DNA of 64,000 nt, taken from NCBI GenBank assembly GCA_947462335.1, contig OX381720.1:63447946-63511945 (forward strand), written 5' to 3'. Made by a program: the position numbers and the translations under genes. The DNA is from Harmothoe impar. Its lineage: Eukaryota > Annelida > Polychaeta > Phyllodocida > Polynoidae. A model generated the notes under the pieces. That model was not told where the DNA came from, ran no database searches, and worked only from the letters and a program-made list of their open reading frames with translations. Positions 33,201-43,160 of this stretch are shown here, one piece after another. How positions within the stretch are numbered: the first letter of the stretch is position 1; each line of letters starts with the position of its first letter.

Positions 33201-34137
33201 TTCTGGAAGGCGGTCTGATCAGAGTAACGCGTCTTCTCAACTTCCGCCCCGGCACCTGACGCGACGCGGTGTAAACCGCTATTTGTATGTCAAACAAGTT
33301 CTCTAACGCGGGTAAGTCGCGGATGTTCAAACCCGGAAAGGTTTCAGGTGTGGCAGCGGGACAGAACTGACGTAACAAATCTGAAGCGCGCTTGTTGGTG
33401 TTGTATAAGTGAAAGGAAATGCAGCGGAAGACGCAGAGGTTGTCCTTGTTGGGAAAATCTAACACACCGCTTCTCTTTCCAACTCGACCGGCCTGAGTGA
33501 TCCTACCGCCTATGGGAAATTCCCCCGGTCCCATGTAAACGCAAATGTTCAAATTGGTAGGAAAAAGAACGTGCCACTTGGTGTCAGGGTCGCAAAGTTT
33601 CCGTACTTCCTCGCAAGCGACGGTGTTTTCCATCTTTGAGAGGAGCTCTTCCAAAGTTTCTGAATTAGTTATAGTAGGGAGCGGTTGTATGAGAGTTGCG
33701 TTGTTCTGGGAGGCGTGAAAGTAGCGCAGTTTGCTCTTGTCTTCTCTGTGTTGTAAGAGTAAGCCTACCGAGAAACCCACTTTGTATCTGAATCTTTGTG
33801 TCAAGTGAATGCGACGCATAGTATCTACAGCGTCACTCAACTCGCCGGTTGGTAGCCTGAAGTTTGTTACACTCACGCGAGTCCCGTGCATCCTGACGCC
33901 CGTTTGTATCGCAGGCCAATTCGCCGTGAACGTTTCCTCCCCGTTCGGTACAGCACGTATGCGCGGAGGGATGGTCACCCTGTCCAGAGATTCGCGTCGA
34001 CAGGCGATCTTTCGGCAATCGCCTTCGCCGCATAGAGGGCAAAACTTAGGTATTACTCTACATTTTTCTACGTGTCTGTCGTGATTGTACGGTCTTTTAA
34101 AAATTTTGAAACACTTTTCGCAGACGTACTGCGTCAT
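30254..34137 (-). pseudogene. DNA polymerase B (protein-primed type), frame-broken
   Basis: The ATG at 34135-34137 starts a frame of about 600 residues. It has an N-terminal Cys/His finger (CEKC...H), a second finger (CCKC...H), exonuclease motif I (FDFEAFF, near 32890) and exonuclease motif II (GFNSGRYD, near 32490). The gene then breaks. Frame changes occur near 32390, near 31670 and between 31420 and 31510. A stop codon (31086-31088) replaces the motif B tyrosine present in copy 1, and a 1-base change near 30510 shifts the tail. Motif A (GLDANCLY) is near 31770 and motif C (DTDS) near 30805. Copy 1 lacks the two lesions I could compare. The product cannot be made as one protein. Confidence 0.9.
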
Positions 34138-34225
34138 GTTTTTTTGTTTTTTGTTTTTTCACTTAGTTACCAATTATTAAAAAAAATAAAAAAAGTTTTT
34201 TTTGAGTTTTTTTTTCCAACTACTT

Positions 34226-34241
34226 AGCCGTCTATCTATCA

Positions 34242-34309
<68 letters not shown>

Positions 34310-34335
34310 GTCTGTCTGTGATCCGTCTGTCTGTC
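34226..34335. repeat. Tetranucleotide microsatellite (TATC)n
   Basis: About 22 TATC units followed by TGTC units fill the gap between the PolB start and the end of the upstream PC4-like gene. Confidence 0.95.
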
Positions 34336-34390
34336 TCATACAGCGTACGTCAAACACTGTGTGTGTGTGCGCGTGAGCGTTGAGCGTCTC

Positions 34391-35834
34391 TCATTCCAAA
34401 TCTATACCGAGAAATTTGAGAATAATCTCTGTTTTGTCATTCAACTCTTTGAGCGCTCTGGCGGACAGCGTCACCCCCTGCTGTGTGGGTTTTTTGTCAG
34501 GACCTTCGTACTTGCGCACGTGGATGAGGTTCTTACCGCTGTAGTAGCTCACAGCTGCGTACACTTCGCCCTCCTCATCCAGCACTGTGAACCAGGGGGT
34601 GTGATTAGGTCTTCCTTGCGCGGACGCTGTGTCGCGTATGCGCACCACTGTGCGGATCTCGGCGATGCGCGCTATTAGCTCCCGCAGCGCGTCGGCGGTG
34701 AAGTGCACTCGCTTGCCTCTGGTTATAGACGCCTCTTTCACCTGGCCGTCTTTTGTGTAGCGCGGCCTCCTAGACAGTCTAGCCTCGTCCTCCCAGATCT
34801 CCAGCGTCAAAGTCCCGTCTAAGCAGAACTCTAACCCGAGAGGACGGGGGGTTTTCTCTGCTTCTTCTCGTCCATCTTCTTCTTTTTCTTGTATTTTTCT
34901 CTTCTTAGTAGGCCTTGTTGTTCTGGAACCCGCCTTAGAACGTTTCAGACCCGCAAGAAGAGTAACACCATCAGCGTGAGCTGAATCAGCAGCAGAACCA
35001 ATAACAGGAGCAGCGTCTGCGCTGGTATCTGACGACTCGTTGTTGGAACAGGGCAGCCACACGCCGTCGGTGCTGAGTGTAGCGGTAGAAGATGAAGCGC
35101 CGCCGCCCTCGTAAGGTGGTGGTGAGGGCAGTCGCCACGGACCGGACGCGCCTCCAGTGGAAGTGAGGTCGAAAGTAGTGGAAGAGGGGAGCCGAAAAAA
35201 CATACCGTCCACCCGTAGCCCTTCGGGTTCGTGGTACGCCTTGTCGTCAGCGTCGTTCTCTGTCTCACCCTGTTGCTGCTGCTCCTCCTCCTCCTCCTCC
35301 TCCTCCTCCTCCTCCTCTTCTTCTTCTTGCTTTAGGGCATATATGTCTACTACGCGCTGCTGGGGCTGAGTGTCCGAATAGCTGTATGTCTCAGGGCGAG
35401 TGGCGTCGATGGCGTCGGTTGATGTAGTGGTGGAGAGGTGCTGTGCAACGTGCAGCGGTTCATCAAAATCAGCAACAGCAGTGGGCAGGTAAAAACCCGG
35501 TCGCCAGTACTGCGCTGTGCCAGGAGAGTTGTCGTCAGTAGTAGTAGCGGCAGCAGCAGGTGCAGCAGCAGCAGCAGCAGCAGCAGCAGGCGCAGCAGTA
35601 GCAGGCGCAGCAGCCTCAGCAGGCGCAGCAGTAGCAGGCGCAGTAGTAGCAGGCGCAGCAGCAGCAGCAGCAGCACGAAGAGCACCAGCAGCACGAGGAT
35701 CACCAGCACCAGCAGCAGCAGCACGAGCAGCAGCAGCAGCAGCAGTAGCAGCGGCAGCGCGCTTAGCAGCAACAACCGTCGCGAGTGTAACAACGTCGCT
35801 ACCATGACGACTACTACCAGTAGTACTGCTACTA

Positions 35835-35865
<31 letters not shown>

Positions 35866-36052
35866 CACTACTACAACTGCTGCGAGCGCTCACTACAGCG
35901 GGAGGATGATAAGACCAAGCGGTTGCGGCGGTAGTCTCATCTTCAGTAGCAAGAGGAGACGCTGACGCTAAACGAGCGCTGTTCCGCATACTCTTCTTGT
36001 TCTTGAACTTGCTTAGATCCTTGGACGGCACTAGTTGTTGTCTTTTGCTCAT
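34391..36052 (-). CDS. PC4-like tandem-domain ssDNA-binding protein (predicted)
   Basis: 553 residues from ATG 36050-36052, which has a strong ACCACCATGA context; the frame is open further up but only with non-ATG codons. The N-terminal 240 residues are low complexity (Ser and Ala runs). An acidic Glu run follows (about residue 255), then a nuclear-signal-like TKKRKIQ, then two related C-terminal modules at about residues 404-471 and 486-553. The second, with YSGKNLIHVRKYEG and QGVTLSARALKELN, has the beta-strand plus helix layout of PC4/p15 ssDNA-binding domains; the first is more diverged. A ssDNA-binding role beside PolB would suit replication by strand displacement. The domain call is by pattern and needs a profile search. 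Confidence 0.65.
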
Positions 36053-37057
36053 GGTGGTGACTGTAGAGAGCAGCAAAAGACTGAGTGAGTGAATGGGTGT
36101 TTCCAGCCCCCTTATATACGCCTTCTCGCTTCTAATGCTAAGCTACTTACTGCCCTGTTCAGCTGCCGCCGGCTGACCGGTGGCCATTCACAAAGAGAAA
36201 CAAAAGACATAATGCATGACGTTTTCAGCTGGATCCCTTTCCCCCTTTTTGAGAGATCGACTGACATGAGCTAAGCTACTTACTGCCCTGTTCAGCAATT
36301 CAACGCGCGTTAGCTGTATAAAGGATTAAGCGGTTGCTGCCGCCGGCTGACCGGCGGCCATTCACAAAGAGAAACAAAAGACATAATGCATGACGTTTTC
36401 AGCTGGATCCCTTTCCCCCCTTTTTGAGAGATCGACTGACATGAGCGGGCGGTGTACCGACTGTGCTAATTCAACGCGCATTAGCTGTATAAAGGACTAA
36501 GCGGTCATGAGCTTAGAGTGTGTATACAAAAAAAACTACAGGAGGCGTGTGGCGTGAAGCAGGACCCCCTAAGATGAGTGTGTCTGTCTGTGAGTAGAGT
36601 CGTGTGCATGTGGTGAGCGACTTAAGTGTAAAACAAAAAAAAATCACCGCCTCCTGCCGTGGTGAGTAGACCGGCCGGCTAGGGGTGACAGCTGACTAAG
36701 GCTGTGCATGAAAATCCGATTTTCACCTGACCTCTGACGTTTGTTACAATGAATGCCAAAGGGAGAGAGAGTCGTCCTCAGGTAGGGGGTAGGAGGTAAG
36801 GCTATGGATAAGGAAAAAACAACATTTTCAGCTGGCCTCCACAAATGGCGATGACATACTCCTCGTCATCTAAGCTCTTAAGAAGCTCTTAAGGAGCGGA
36901 GCGGCTGCTAGACAGCTGGGGTGCTGTTGGAAATAGGATTAAACTCCCTCTGTATAAAAGCTCTGATTTCTGTTGGAAAAAAAAACATATCACCTCTGAC
37001 CACAGTAACGTCTACTACCACCACCACCACTACCACCACCACCACCAGCACCACCAC

Positions 37058-37107
<50 letters not shown>

Positions 37108-37119
37108 AGACGAGATGAG
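36053..37119. promoter_or_regulatory. Divergent promoter region with internal duplication
   Basis: The 1.07 kb between the two divergent genes contains a TATATAAG on the minus strand (36111-36118), about 60 bp before the PC4-like start codon. A block of about 135 bp marked by GCCGCCGGCTGACCGG and CATAATGCATGACG occurs twice (about 36160-36275 and 36335-36455). An AATTCAACGCGC...GTATAAAGGA block also occurs twice (36297-36330 and 36469-36503). The plus-strand GTATAAAGGA copies are TATA-like and could serve the death-domain gene. The right end is a (CCACCA)n/(GCC)n tract (37015-37106). Confidence 0.65.
37015..37106 (+). repeat. ACC/GCC trinucleotide tract in the 5' leader
   Basis: About twelve ACC-type units run into about seventeen GCC units and end 13 bases before the ATG of the death-domain gene. 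Such a GC-rich leader may form structure and slow ribosome scanning. Confidence 0.9.
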
Positions 37120-37851
37120 ATGAGTGGTCAAGCTATTCCACTTTCAATCTCGCCTTCACCCCCTTGTCCACCTGAAAAATTACTGCGGCTTCACGACGTG
37201 AGACGCGCGGTGCAGGCCGATGGGGAGAGTAGAGAGGTAGGACAGCAGCGCTTAGCATATAGGGACGCCTTGCTTCGTCAACTAGGTAAAGAGTTGAGCG
37301 GCTCTTGGAGAGTGTTGGGCAGTAGCTTAAAAGTTACCGCCGCCCGTATGGATGCTCTAGTAGAGCGCAGTGTCAAGACACCGGAGGAGCTGTGTACGGC
37401 GATGTTCCGAGCTTGGTGGGTTGAAACCCAGCATCGTCATAGATGGGGAGAGCTCACCCGCATTAGACGAGTGGAACTGTTGGCTCAGTGGATGACCCTT
37501 CTCCACAGGCAGGGGTTGGAATTCGAGAACCCCGACTCGCACGTGATGCATAAGCACTTGGGCGCCCTTGGCAGATGCCTAGGTAGCAGGTGGAAAGAGG
37601 TGGGGGGACATTTAAAAATGTCGCCTGAGAAGTTAGATAAGATCGCTGAAGAATGCGAATGCAGAGGAAGTTCCGCTGAGTGGGCCTTCCAAGTGTTGAA
37701 AATGTGGCAAGCTGAAGCTGACAGTGCCGGCAGTACACCTTTTGAACTCCTTCGAGTGTTGACTGAGGACATGGGAAAGTTTGACCTCGGCATCACGATA
37801 TTACTTGACTTTATCAAGCAAGAAACAACGACGAGAACAACGGACGTGTGA
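37120..37851 (+). CDS. Tandem death-domain-like protein of the PolB element
   Basis: 243 residues, ATG at 37120. Two related helical modules are visible. The first, about residues 45-105, contains LLRQLGKELSGSWRVLGSSL, ARMDALVE and ELCTAMFRAWW. The second, about residues 145-220, contains LGRCLGSRWKEVGGHL, EKLDKIAE and WAFQVLKMW. The spacing of Leu, Trp, the Leu-Gly pair, an Ile/Leu-x-x-Ile/Val and the late Leu-x-x-Trp matches death-domain superfamily folds. No other domain is seen. The frame is open although PolB beside it is broken. It ends at the inner border of the right TIR. Likely a captured host adaptor or a modulator of death or innate signalling; the function is inference. Confidence 0.65.
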   Translation: MSGQAIPLSISPSPPCPPEKLLRLHDVRRAVQADGESREVGQQRLAYRDALLRQLGKELSGSWRVLGSSLKVTAARMDALVERSVKTPEELCTAMFRAWWVETQHRHRWGELTRIRRVELLAQWMTLLHRQGLEFENPDSHVMHKHLGALGRCLGSRWKEVGGHLKMSPEKLDKIAEECECRGSSAEWAFQVLKMWQAEADSAGSTPFELLRVLTEDMGKFDLGITILLDFIKQETTTRTTDV

Positions 37852-38929
37852 ATTGTTGTGTTTTATTTTCATACGTCTTCTTTTATTAGTAAGTAAAAAA
37901 AAAAAAAATTATAACAATTAAGTCGCGTGTACTCTTAAAGTGTCACTTCCTCCGGTTGCTGCTGATCTCCTAATTAGGGCATGTGACGTCACTTCTAGTC
38001 ACGTGACTCATCAGGTCACTTCCGGTCACGTGATCCTAAAGACCATCACTTCCTAAACAAAAAAATTAAGAGACACACTTCTTCCTCTCAAGAGGAAGAA
38101 GTGTGTCTCTTGATTAAAATTTTAAAAAATCTTTTCTTTCTTTTTTTCTTAAAAGAGACAAACTCCCCTTAGAGTGCCCCCCCCCTAGAGTACCCCCCTC
38201 CCCCCCCCACCCACCCCATGCATCCTAAAAGTGCCCCCCTCCCTATGCATCTTAAAGGGCCCCCCTCCCACCCCTCCCCTCCCCTCCCCCTTCCCCCTTA
38301 TACACTCTAAAGAACACTTCTACCTAGTTCAATAAGTCACTTCCAGTCGCTAATAAAAAATAAAATGAAAAAAACGAACTTATATTGTTGTGTTTTTTAT
38401 TGGTTTACAAAAAAAATAAGAGACTCGCCTCCTCCAAAAAAAAAATATATAACATTTTAAAGCGCGTGACACCTTAAAGACGCTAATCTCTTCATTAAGT
38501 CGCATGCCGTCACTTCCGGTCACGTGATCAATCAGGTCACTTCCGGTCACGTGATCCTCAATGAGGTCACATGACGTCACTTCAGGTTGTCCATTAGGTC
38601 ATGTGACGTCACTTCCGGTCACGTGACTCATCAGGTCACTTCCGGTCACGTGATCCTAAATTCGGTCATATGACGTCACTTCCGGTCCCCTAAGTAGGTC
38701 ATATGACGTCACTTCCGGTCCATAAGTAGGTCATATGACGTCACTTCCGGTCACGTGACCAAATGCCGGCCTCTGATTGGCTAAGTAGGTCACGTGACGT
38801 CACCACTAATCCCTTAAGTAGGTCACTTCCGGTCACCAGACCAAATGGAGGCCTCTGATTGGCTGCATCTAGATTGAGTAATAAACAGTACTTAAGCATA
38901 GTCCCGTTCCGATACAATATATACTACTC
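37851..38929 (-). repeat. Right TIR of PolB element copy 2
   Basis: About 1.08 kb, inverted copy of 29068-30145 with the same ETS/CRE/E-box units, hairpin (38068-38111) and C-run (about 38175-38300). Small substitutions separate the two TIRs, so the insertion is not recent. Confidence 0.92.
38068..38111. other. Perfect 20-bp stem hairpin in the right TIR
   Basis: Same stem as in the left TIR with loop TCAA. Its conservation in both TIRs despite other differences suggests either function or recent homogenisation. Confidence 0.85.
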
Positions 38930-38933
38930 ATCT

Positions 38934-39720
38934 GATTAACTGAGAGACTCACCATGAGCAAATCAATGGTGAGCAAGTAATGAATGCTCCCACACGTCTA
39001 TGGTACTGAATGAAGCACAATTTGCCCATTATTCAGGAGGGAATAGATGCTATCTTCTTGTATGCCATTACTGTACTGAATAAAGCATGTTATGTCCTTT
39101 ATTCAGTAGATAATGAATGCTAACTTCCCATTTATTCTACCCTACTGAAAAAGGTGCAATAAGCCCTTTAGTCAGTAGGGAATGAATGCTGATTTATCCT
39201 ATTCATGTACTCTATAAAGTCAGATATATATCAGAGTGAGGGGTATTTTTAACTGAATAAGCGTCATATTCCCTTTATTCCCTTTCTATAATATTACCCT
39301 TATTCTGTTATCAAATATGACTATTTGCCAAGACAAAAATGAGGCTTATTCTGTTAAAAAAAACAACTAGCGACCTAAACCTTTTCACCTACTAGCGACC
39401 TATTCATTCTAACCTTGTGTAATAAAATATTGTCTATAGTATTACTTATAAATATGAATAATCCTGCATCACATACCTTCTTTCCCCCAAAAAAGCCATG
39501 CCCCATGTTTTTCTAATAGCACCCTTAAAGGTCCAGCGCCCCTATAAATAGAGCTGAGTACCTGTCCCCACTGCACTCTGACTGTTACTGCACGTGCAGT
39601 AAGACCTGCGGGTTTAAGGGAAACCCTTTCCCCCAGGGTTATATTCCCCATGGATGTTTTTAGATTCTATTTAAATAATCCCTATATATAGCAACTTAAA
39701 GTGGGAGTAACTATATATAG
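38934..39720. other. Intron 4 sequence right of the PolB element
   Basis: It contains short diverged repeats of the type TTTATTCAGTAGGGAATGAATGCT (about 39030-39200). No exon was recognised. Confidence 0.5.
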
Positions 39721-40040
39721 TAACTCCCACTTTAAGTCGCTAACAGGTGCAGTCCCTAGTAGTAGTGATCACTGGTTAGAAAACAAGGTTTCCCTTATAG
39801 TAAATCCCACTTCAAGTCGCTAACAAGTGGAGTCCCTAGTAGAAGTGATCACTGGTTAGAAAACAAGGTTTCCCTTATAGTAACTGCCACTTTAAGTTGC
39901 TAACAAGTGGAGTCCCTAGTAGAAGTGATCACTGGTTAGAAAACAAGGTTTCCCTTATAGTAACTCCCACTTCAAGTCGCTAACAGGTGGAATCACTAGT
40001 AGTATTGATCACTGGCTATAGAAACAAGATTTTCCTTATA
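39721..40040 (+). repeat. 80-bp tandem repeat, four units
   Basis: Units start at 39721, 39801, 39881 and 39961 with TAACTCCCACTTTAAGTCGC and contain GTGATCACTGG and AAACAAGGTTTCCCTTATAG. The period is exactly 80. Confidence 0.9.
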
Positions 40041-40620
40041 GTAACTCCCACTTTGGCCCTGGCTGACTTCATAAAATAGTCACTGTGAGGCCGTTTTTTA
40101 ACGATAGAAAGAAGCTAGCCCTGTATGAATCAATCATTCTAATTTTTCCTTGACAAATCTCTGTTCATTCCCTTATATATTATCACACTTTGGCCCCAGC
40201 TGACTTCATAAAATAGCCATTTTGAACCCCTTTTCTTCCATAGAAAAAGGCTAGCCCCGCAGGGGCTAATCATTCAAATAGTCATTATCAGGCCCTTTTT
40301 TCCCATTGAAAGAAGCTAGCCCCACAAGGATTAATCATTCTAATTTGTCCTGAATAAATTTGCATTCATTCCATTCTATATCATCGCACTTTGGCCCTGG
40401 CTGACTTCATAAAATAGTCATTTTGAGGCCCCTTTTCCCATAGAAAGAAGCTAGCCCCGCAGGGGTTAATCATTCTAATTTTTCCTGGATAAATTTGCAT
40501 TCATTCCCTTATATATGAAAGATTTGTCCTGAATAAATTCATATTCATACCCTTATATATCATCACACTATGGCCTCGGCTGACTTTATTAAATAGTCAT
40601 TTTTAGGCCCTTTTTCATGT
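40041..40620 (+). repeat. Diverged tandem repeats marked by GGCCCTGGCTGACTTCAT
   Basis: At least three to four blocks of about 130-190 bp share CTGACTTCATAAAATAGTCA, AGAAGCTAGCCCCGCAGGGG and TGCATTCATTCCCTTATAT. They are irregular in length. Confidence 0.75.
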
Positions 40621-41197
40621 GTCCAGGTAGACATAATATATTCACTGAATAAGGGTCATAATAGACTTATTAGCAGTAGAATATGCCCCTTATTCATTGA
40701 AAGATAAACCCAATAAAGGTGGAATGGTGTAACAAGACAGCCCTATAGGGATGGTGTTGAAGCATGAGATCCTAGGTTTCTCCCAGTTAATCAGGTGAAT
40801 AGACTTTGTCTGTGGCAACGCTCATACTTCATATACTACTTGCATTGGGACCTTGATCTAATTGGAAACATTTTTCTTTTTTTGGGGGTGTTTATGCTAT
40901 GAATGGGGAAAATTGAATGTAAAAATGATGCAGCTCAATGCAAAGGAGGTTGTGCATCTACACTGGTTCCTTTATCACAAATATTAGATGAATGGGAACA
41001 GATTTATGTATGTGTGCCATTTCAACTGTATAGTACACCGGTCCAAATTTTCCATCCAACCACAATGCTATAGGACCCATAGGGATTACTAACCATGCCA
41101 GTGGGACACCCAATGTATGATTATGCCTATTTGCCCTTCTTCCATATAAAGATTTCCTAAAGTCGGGTGTTATTTGAAACTATGCTGGGAGAGTATT
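40621..41197. other. Intron 4 sequence
   Basis: No exon or clear repeat was seen. Confidence 0.45.
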
Positions 41198-41400
41198 GAT
41201 CAATGCTGCTGAACACACCCTGTGTTAATCCTGGACTGATCCCAGGCAGTGAGCCTGTTCTGCAGACAGTACGGCTCATGCAGAGACCAGCAATCAATCC
41301 TTATTTAATGTATGTACATAGGACTAGGGTTATCCAATCCAATATGTCGACAGAGCCCACAAATAACATAGTTGTGGAAATCAAATAGTACCAAAATCAA
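41198..41400 (+). repeat. Dispersed repeat family R1, copy 1 (partial)
   Basis: Shares CAATGCTGCTGA, GGCAGTGAGCCTGTTCTG, GGAATCAATCCTTATT-type and CAATATGTCGACA blocks with copies at 42720-43140, 48500-48850 and 52040-52190. Confidence 0.75.
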
Positions 41401-42719
41401 TCACAGTATGGTGTAAAGTATAGAATACAATACAATCAAAGACATATATGTCATTTTGCTTACAAAGATTACATTAGTTATACAACTGAATGAGAGAAAA
41501 GATGTTTATGAAAACTAAACTGATCTATGTTTTGTCTCTGCACATGTGAAACCTGGCTGACTTGGAACATGTTTACCTTCATCTCACCTCCAGGATCAAA
41601 TCTATATAATCCTGTACAGAACATAGATAATTCACTGTGTTTATTGGAGACATGGCCCTGCTTGTGGCAAGGGACGACCACGCTATTTCAATGTGGGCTA
41701 ACTGACATTATAAGTTCTTCTGAAAGGGGGGATGGTCAGATTAATGAGGTAGTATACTTCTAAAAACCCTCATATAAGCCGTACCCTATATAAGAATGTT
41801 TGGTTTCAAATAAAAGCGGGGACCGATCCACATATAGCATGAGACGTGGCTCTGCCCGCCCTCCCATTGATGGAGTTCTCAGTGCTACTTTTGGGGCTCA
41901 AAGTGCCAGGGTGCTGTGAAGGGGTAGCTGCAGCAAGCCTCCATATCCCCCAGTATTAAAACAACACTATTTCAAAAAAGAAATACTTCGAATTGAAATA
42001 TATTGACCATGGACGGATAGATAATGACTTGAAATTGCTTATTCTCAAAGTTATCTGGGGTTGGGGGAGCTCCGACAGACCATGCAACTTGGCCATTTTT
42101 GGACCTATTCAGTGGAAATCACAGAATTCAGTGAAGGGGGACCCGTGCTAAAATCAAAACTATTGTTTCTGATCCACCCCAAACCTTTATATTATAGTAT
42201 GTTTTCACGAAATACCTACTTATGACTCGTATATGGTTGAATTTGATGGGATAAGCCCAATTAAGCTGTACTGACAGTGGAAATTGAAGTGAAGAGGACC
42301 CCCGTGAAACCCTTTGCGTAACCCCACGTAGCTTGCACAGATGTCAGTTTAGGGCCAAAATCCCTAAAGTGTTTGTCAGATCGGCAGCTCTCACAGTTAC
42401 ACATTATCCTTTGGGAAGAAATATTCTAATGCATCATAAACTACAAATATATATAGAGAGATATCTATCCATCAGGGATAAAATCATTTCAAAATTCGCA
42501 GGATTGCTTATAAGGCAGATGCACACAACCAGAGGACAATTTTCAAGGTTTTCATGTAATTAAGCAGTTTTCATGTAATCTAGCGATTATGTGATTGGGG
42601 GTGGAGTGTTAGTGGCAGGTTTAGTTACTTATCTGTTTAGAACTAGGATAGTACTACAACAAAATTGTGGTGAGTTGTTAATCTTAAGGGCTAGGTTCTC
42701 TTTCAGAGATATTTTTATT
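41401..42719. other. Intron 4 sequence
   Basis: Mostly unique-looking intron DNA. No exon of fitting phase was found. Confidence 0.45.
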
Positions 42720-43140
42720 CTTCCCATACGTTTCTACATATTTGCAAACATCTCATATCAGGAGATTCACAGGACAAATATCTTACAAATAGTGTATACT
42801 AGCGAGCTTACATTTATGTTTTTGTCAGTCACACCTTCAAAATTTTACAAATTTAGCAACAACTTCTCCATTCTAAGCCCAAAGTGAGTTTGATATTGTG
42901 AGAGGAAACAATCATATACATTACAAAAGTACACTCTACAACCCGCTCAATGCTGCTGATTACACCTCGTATTAATCTGACACTGATCCATGGCAGTGAG
43001 CCTGTTTCTGTACATAGTATGGCTTATACAGACACTAGGAATCAATCCTTATTAACCAACTTAGGTTGCTCAACACAATATGTCGACATAGACCTTAAAT
43101 AACATTGTTGTGAAGATAAAACCTCATCACAGAATGGCTA
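42720..43140 (+). repeat. Dispersed repeat family R1, longest copy
   Basis: This copy joins a left block (CATATTTGCAAACATCTC, GGACAAATATCTTACAAATA) to the right block with GTGAGCCTGTTTCTG and CAATATGTCGACATAGACC. Copies elsewhere hold one or both blocks. Confidence 0.75.
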
Positions 43141-43160
43141 AACTCTAACACTGACAGCCA

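Larger units (their letters stand above)
29064..38933 (-). mobile_element. Complete PolB-encoding TIR element, copy 2
   Basis: The element spans 29068-38929 (9862 bp) between ATCT duplications (29064-29067, 38930-38933). Its ends are inverted copies starting GAGTAGTATATATTGTATC. Layout: left TIR, PolB (minus, broken), a GATA-type microsatellite, a PC4-like protein gene (minus), a repeated bidirectional promoter region, a tandem death-domain gene (plus), right TIR. No integrase, packaging ATPase, protease or capsid frame is present, which separates it from a full Polinton. Either it moves by another route or its mobility genes are supplied in trans. It sits in intron 4 of the lectin gene. Confidence 0.88.

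Noticed and set aside
35157..35965. Plus- and minus-strand Ser, Leu and Ala homopolymer frames
   Set aside because: Trinucleotide-repeat shadows of the PC4-like gene, whose C-terminal domains fix the true frame.
29068..38929. A complete Polinton/Maverick or a giant-virus insertion
   Set aside because: No integrase, capsid, ATPase or protease frame is visible and the flanking duplication is 4 bp rather than the usual 6 bp.
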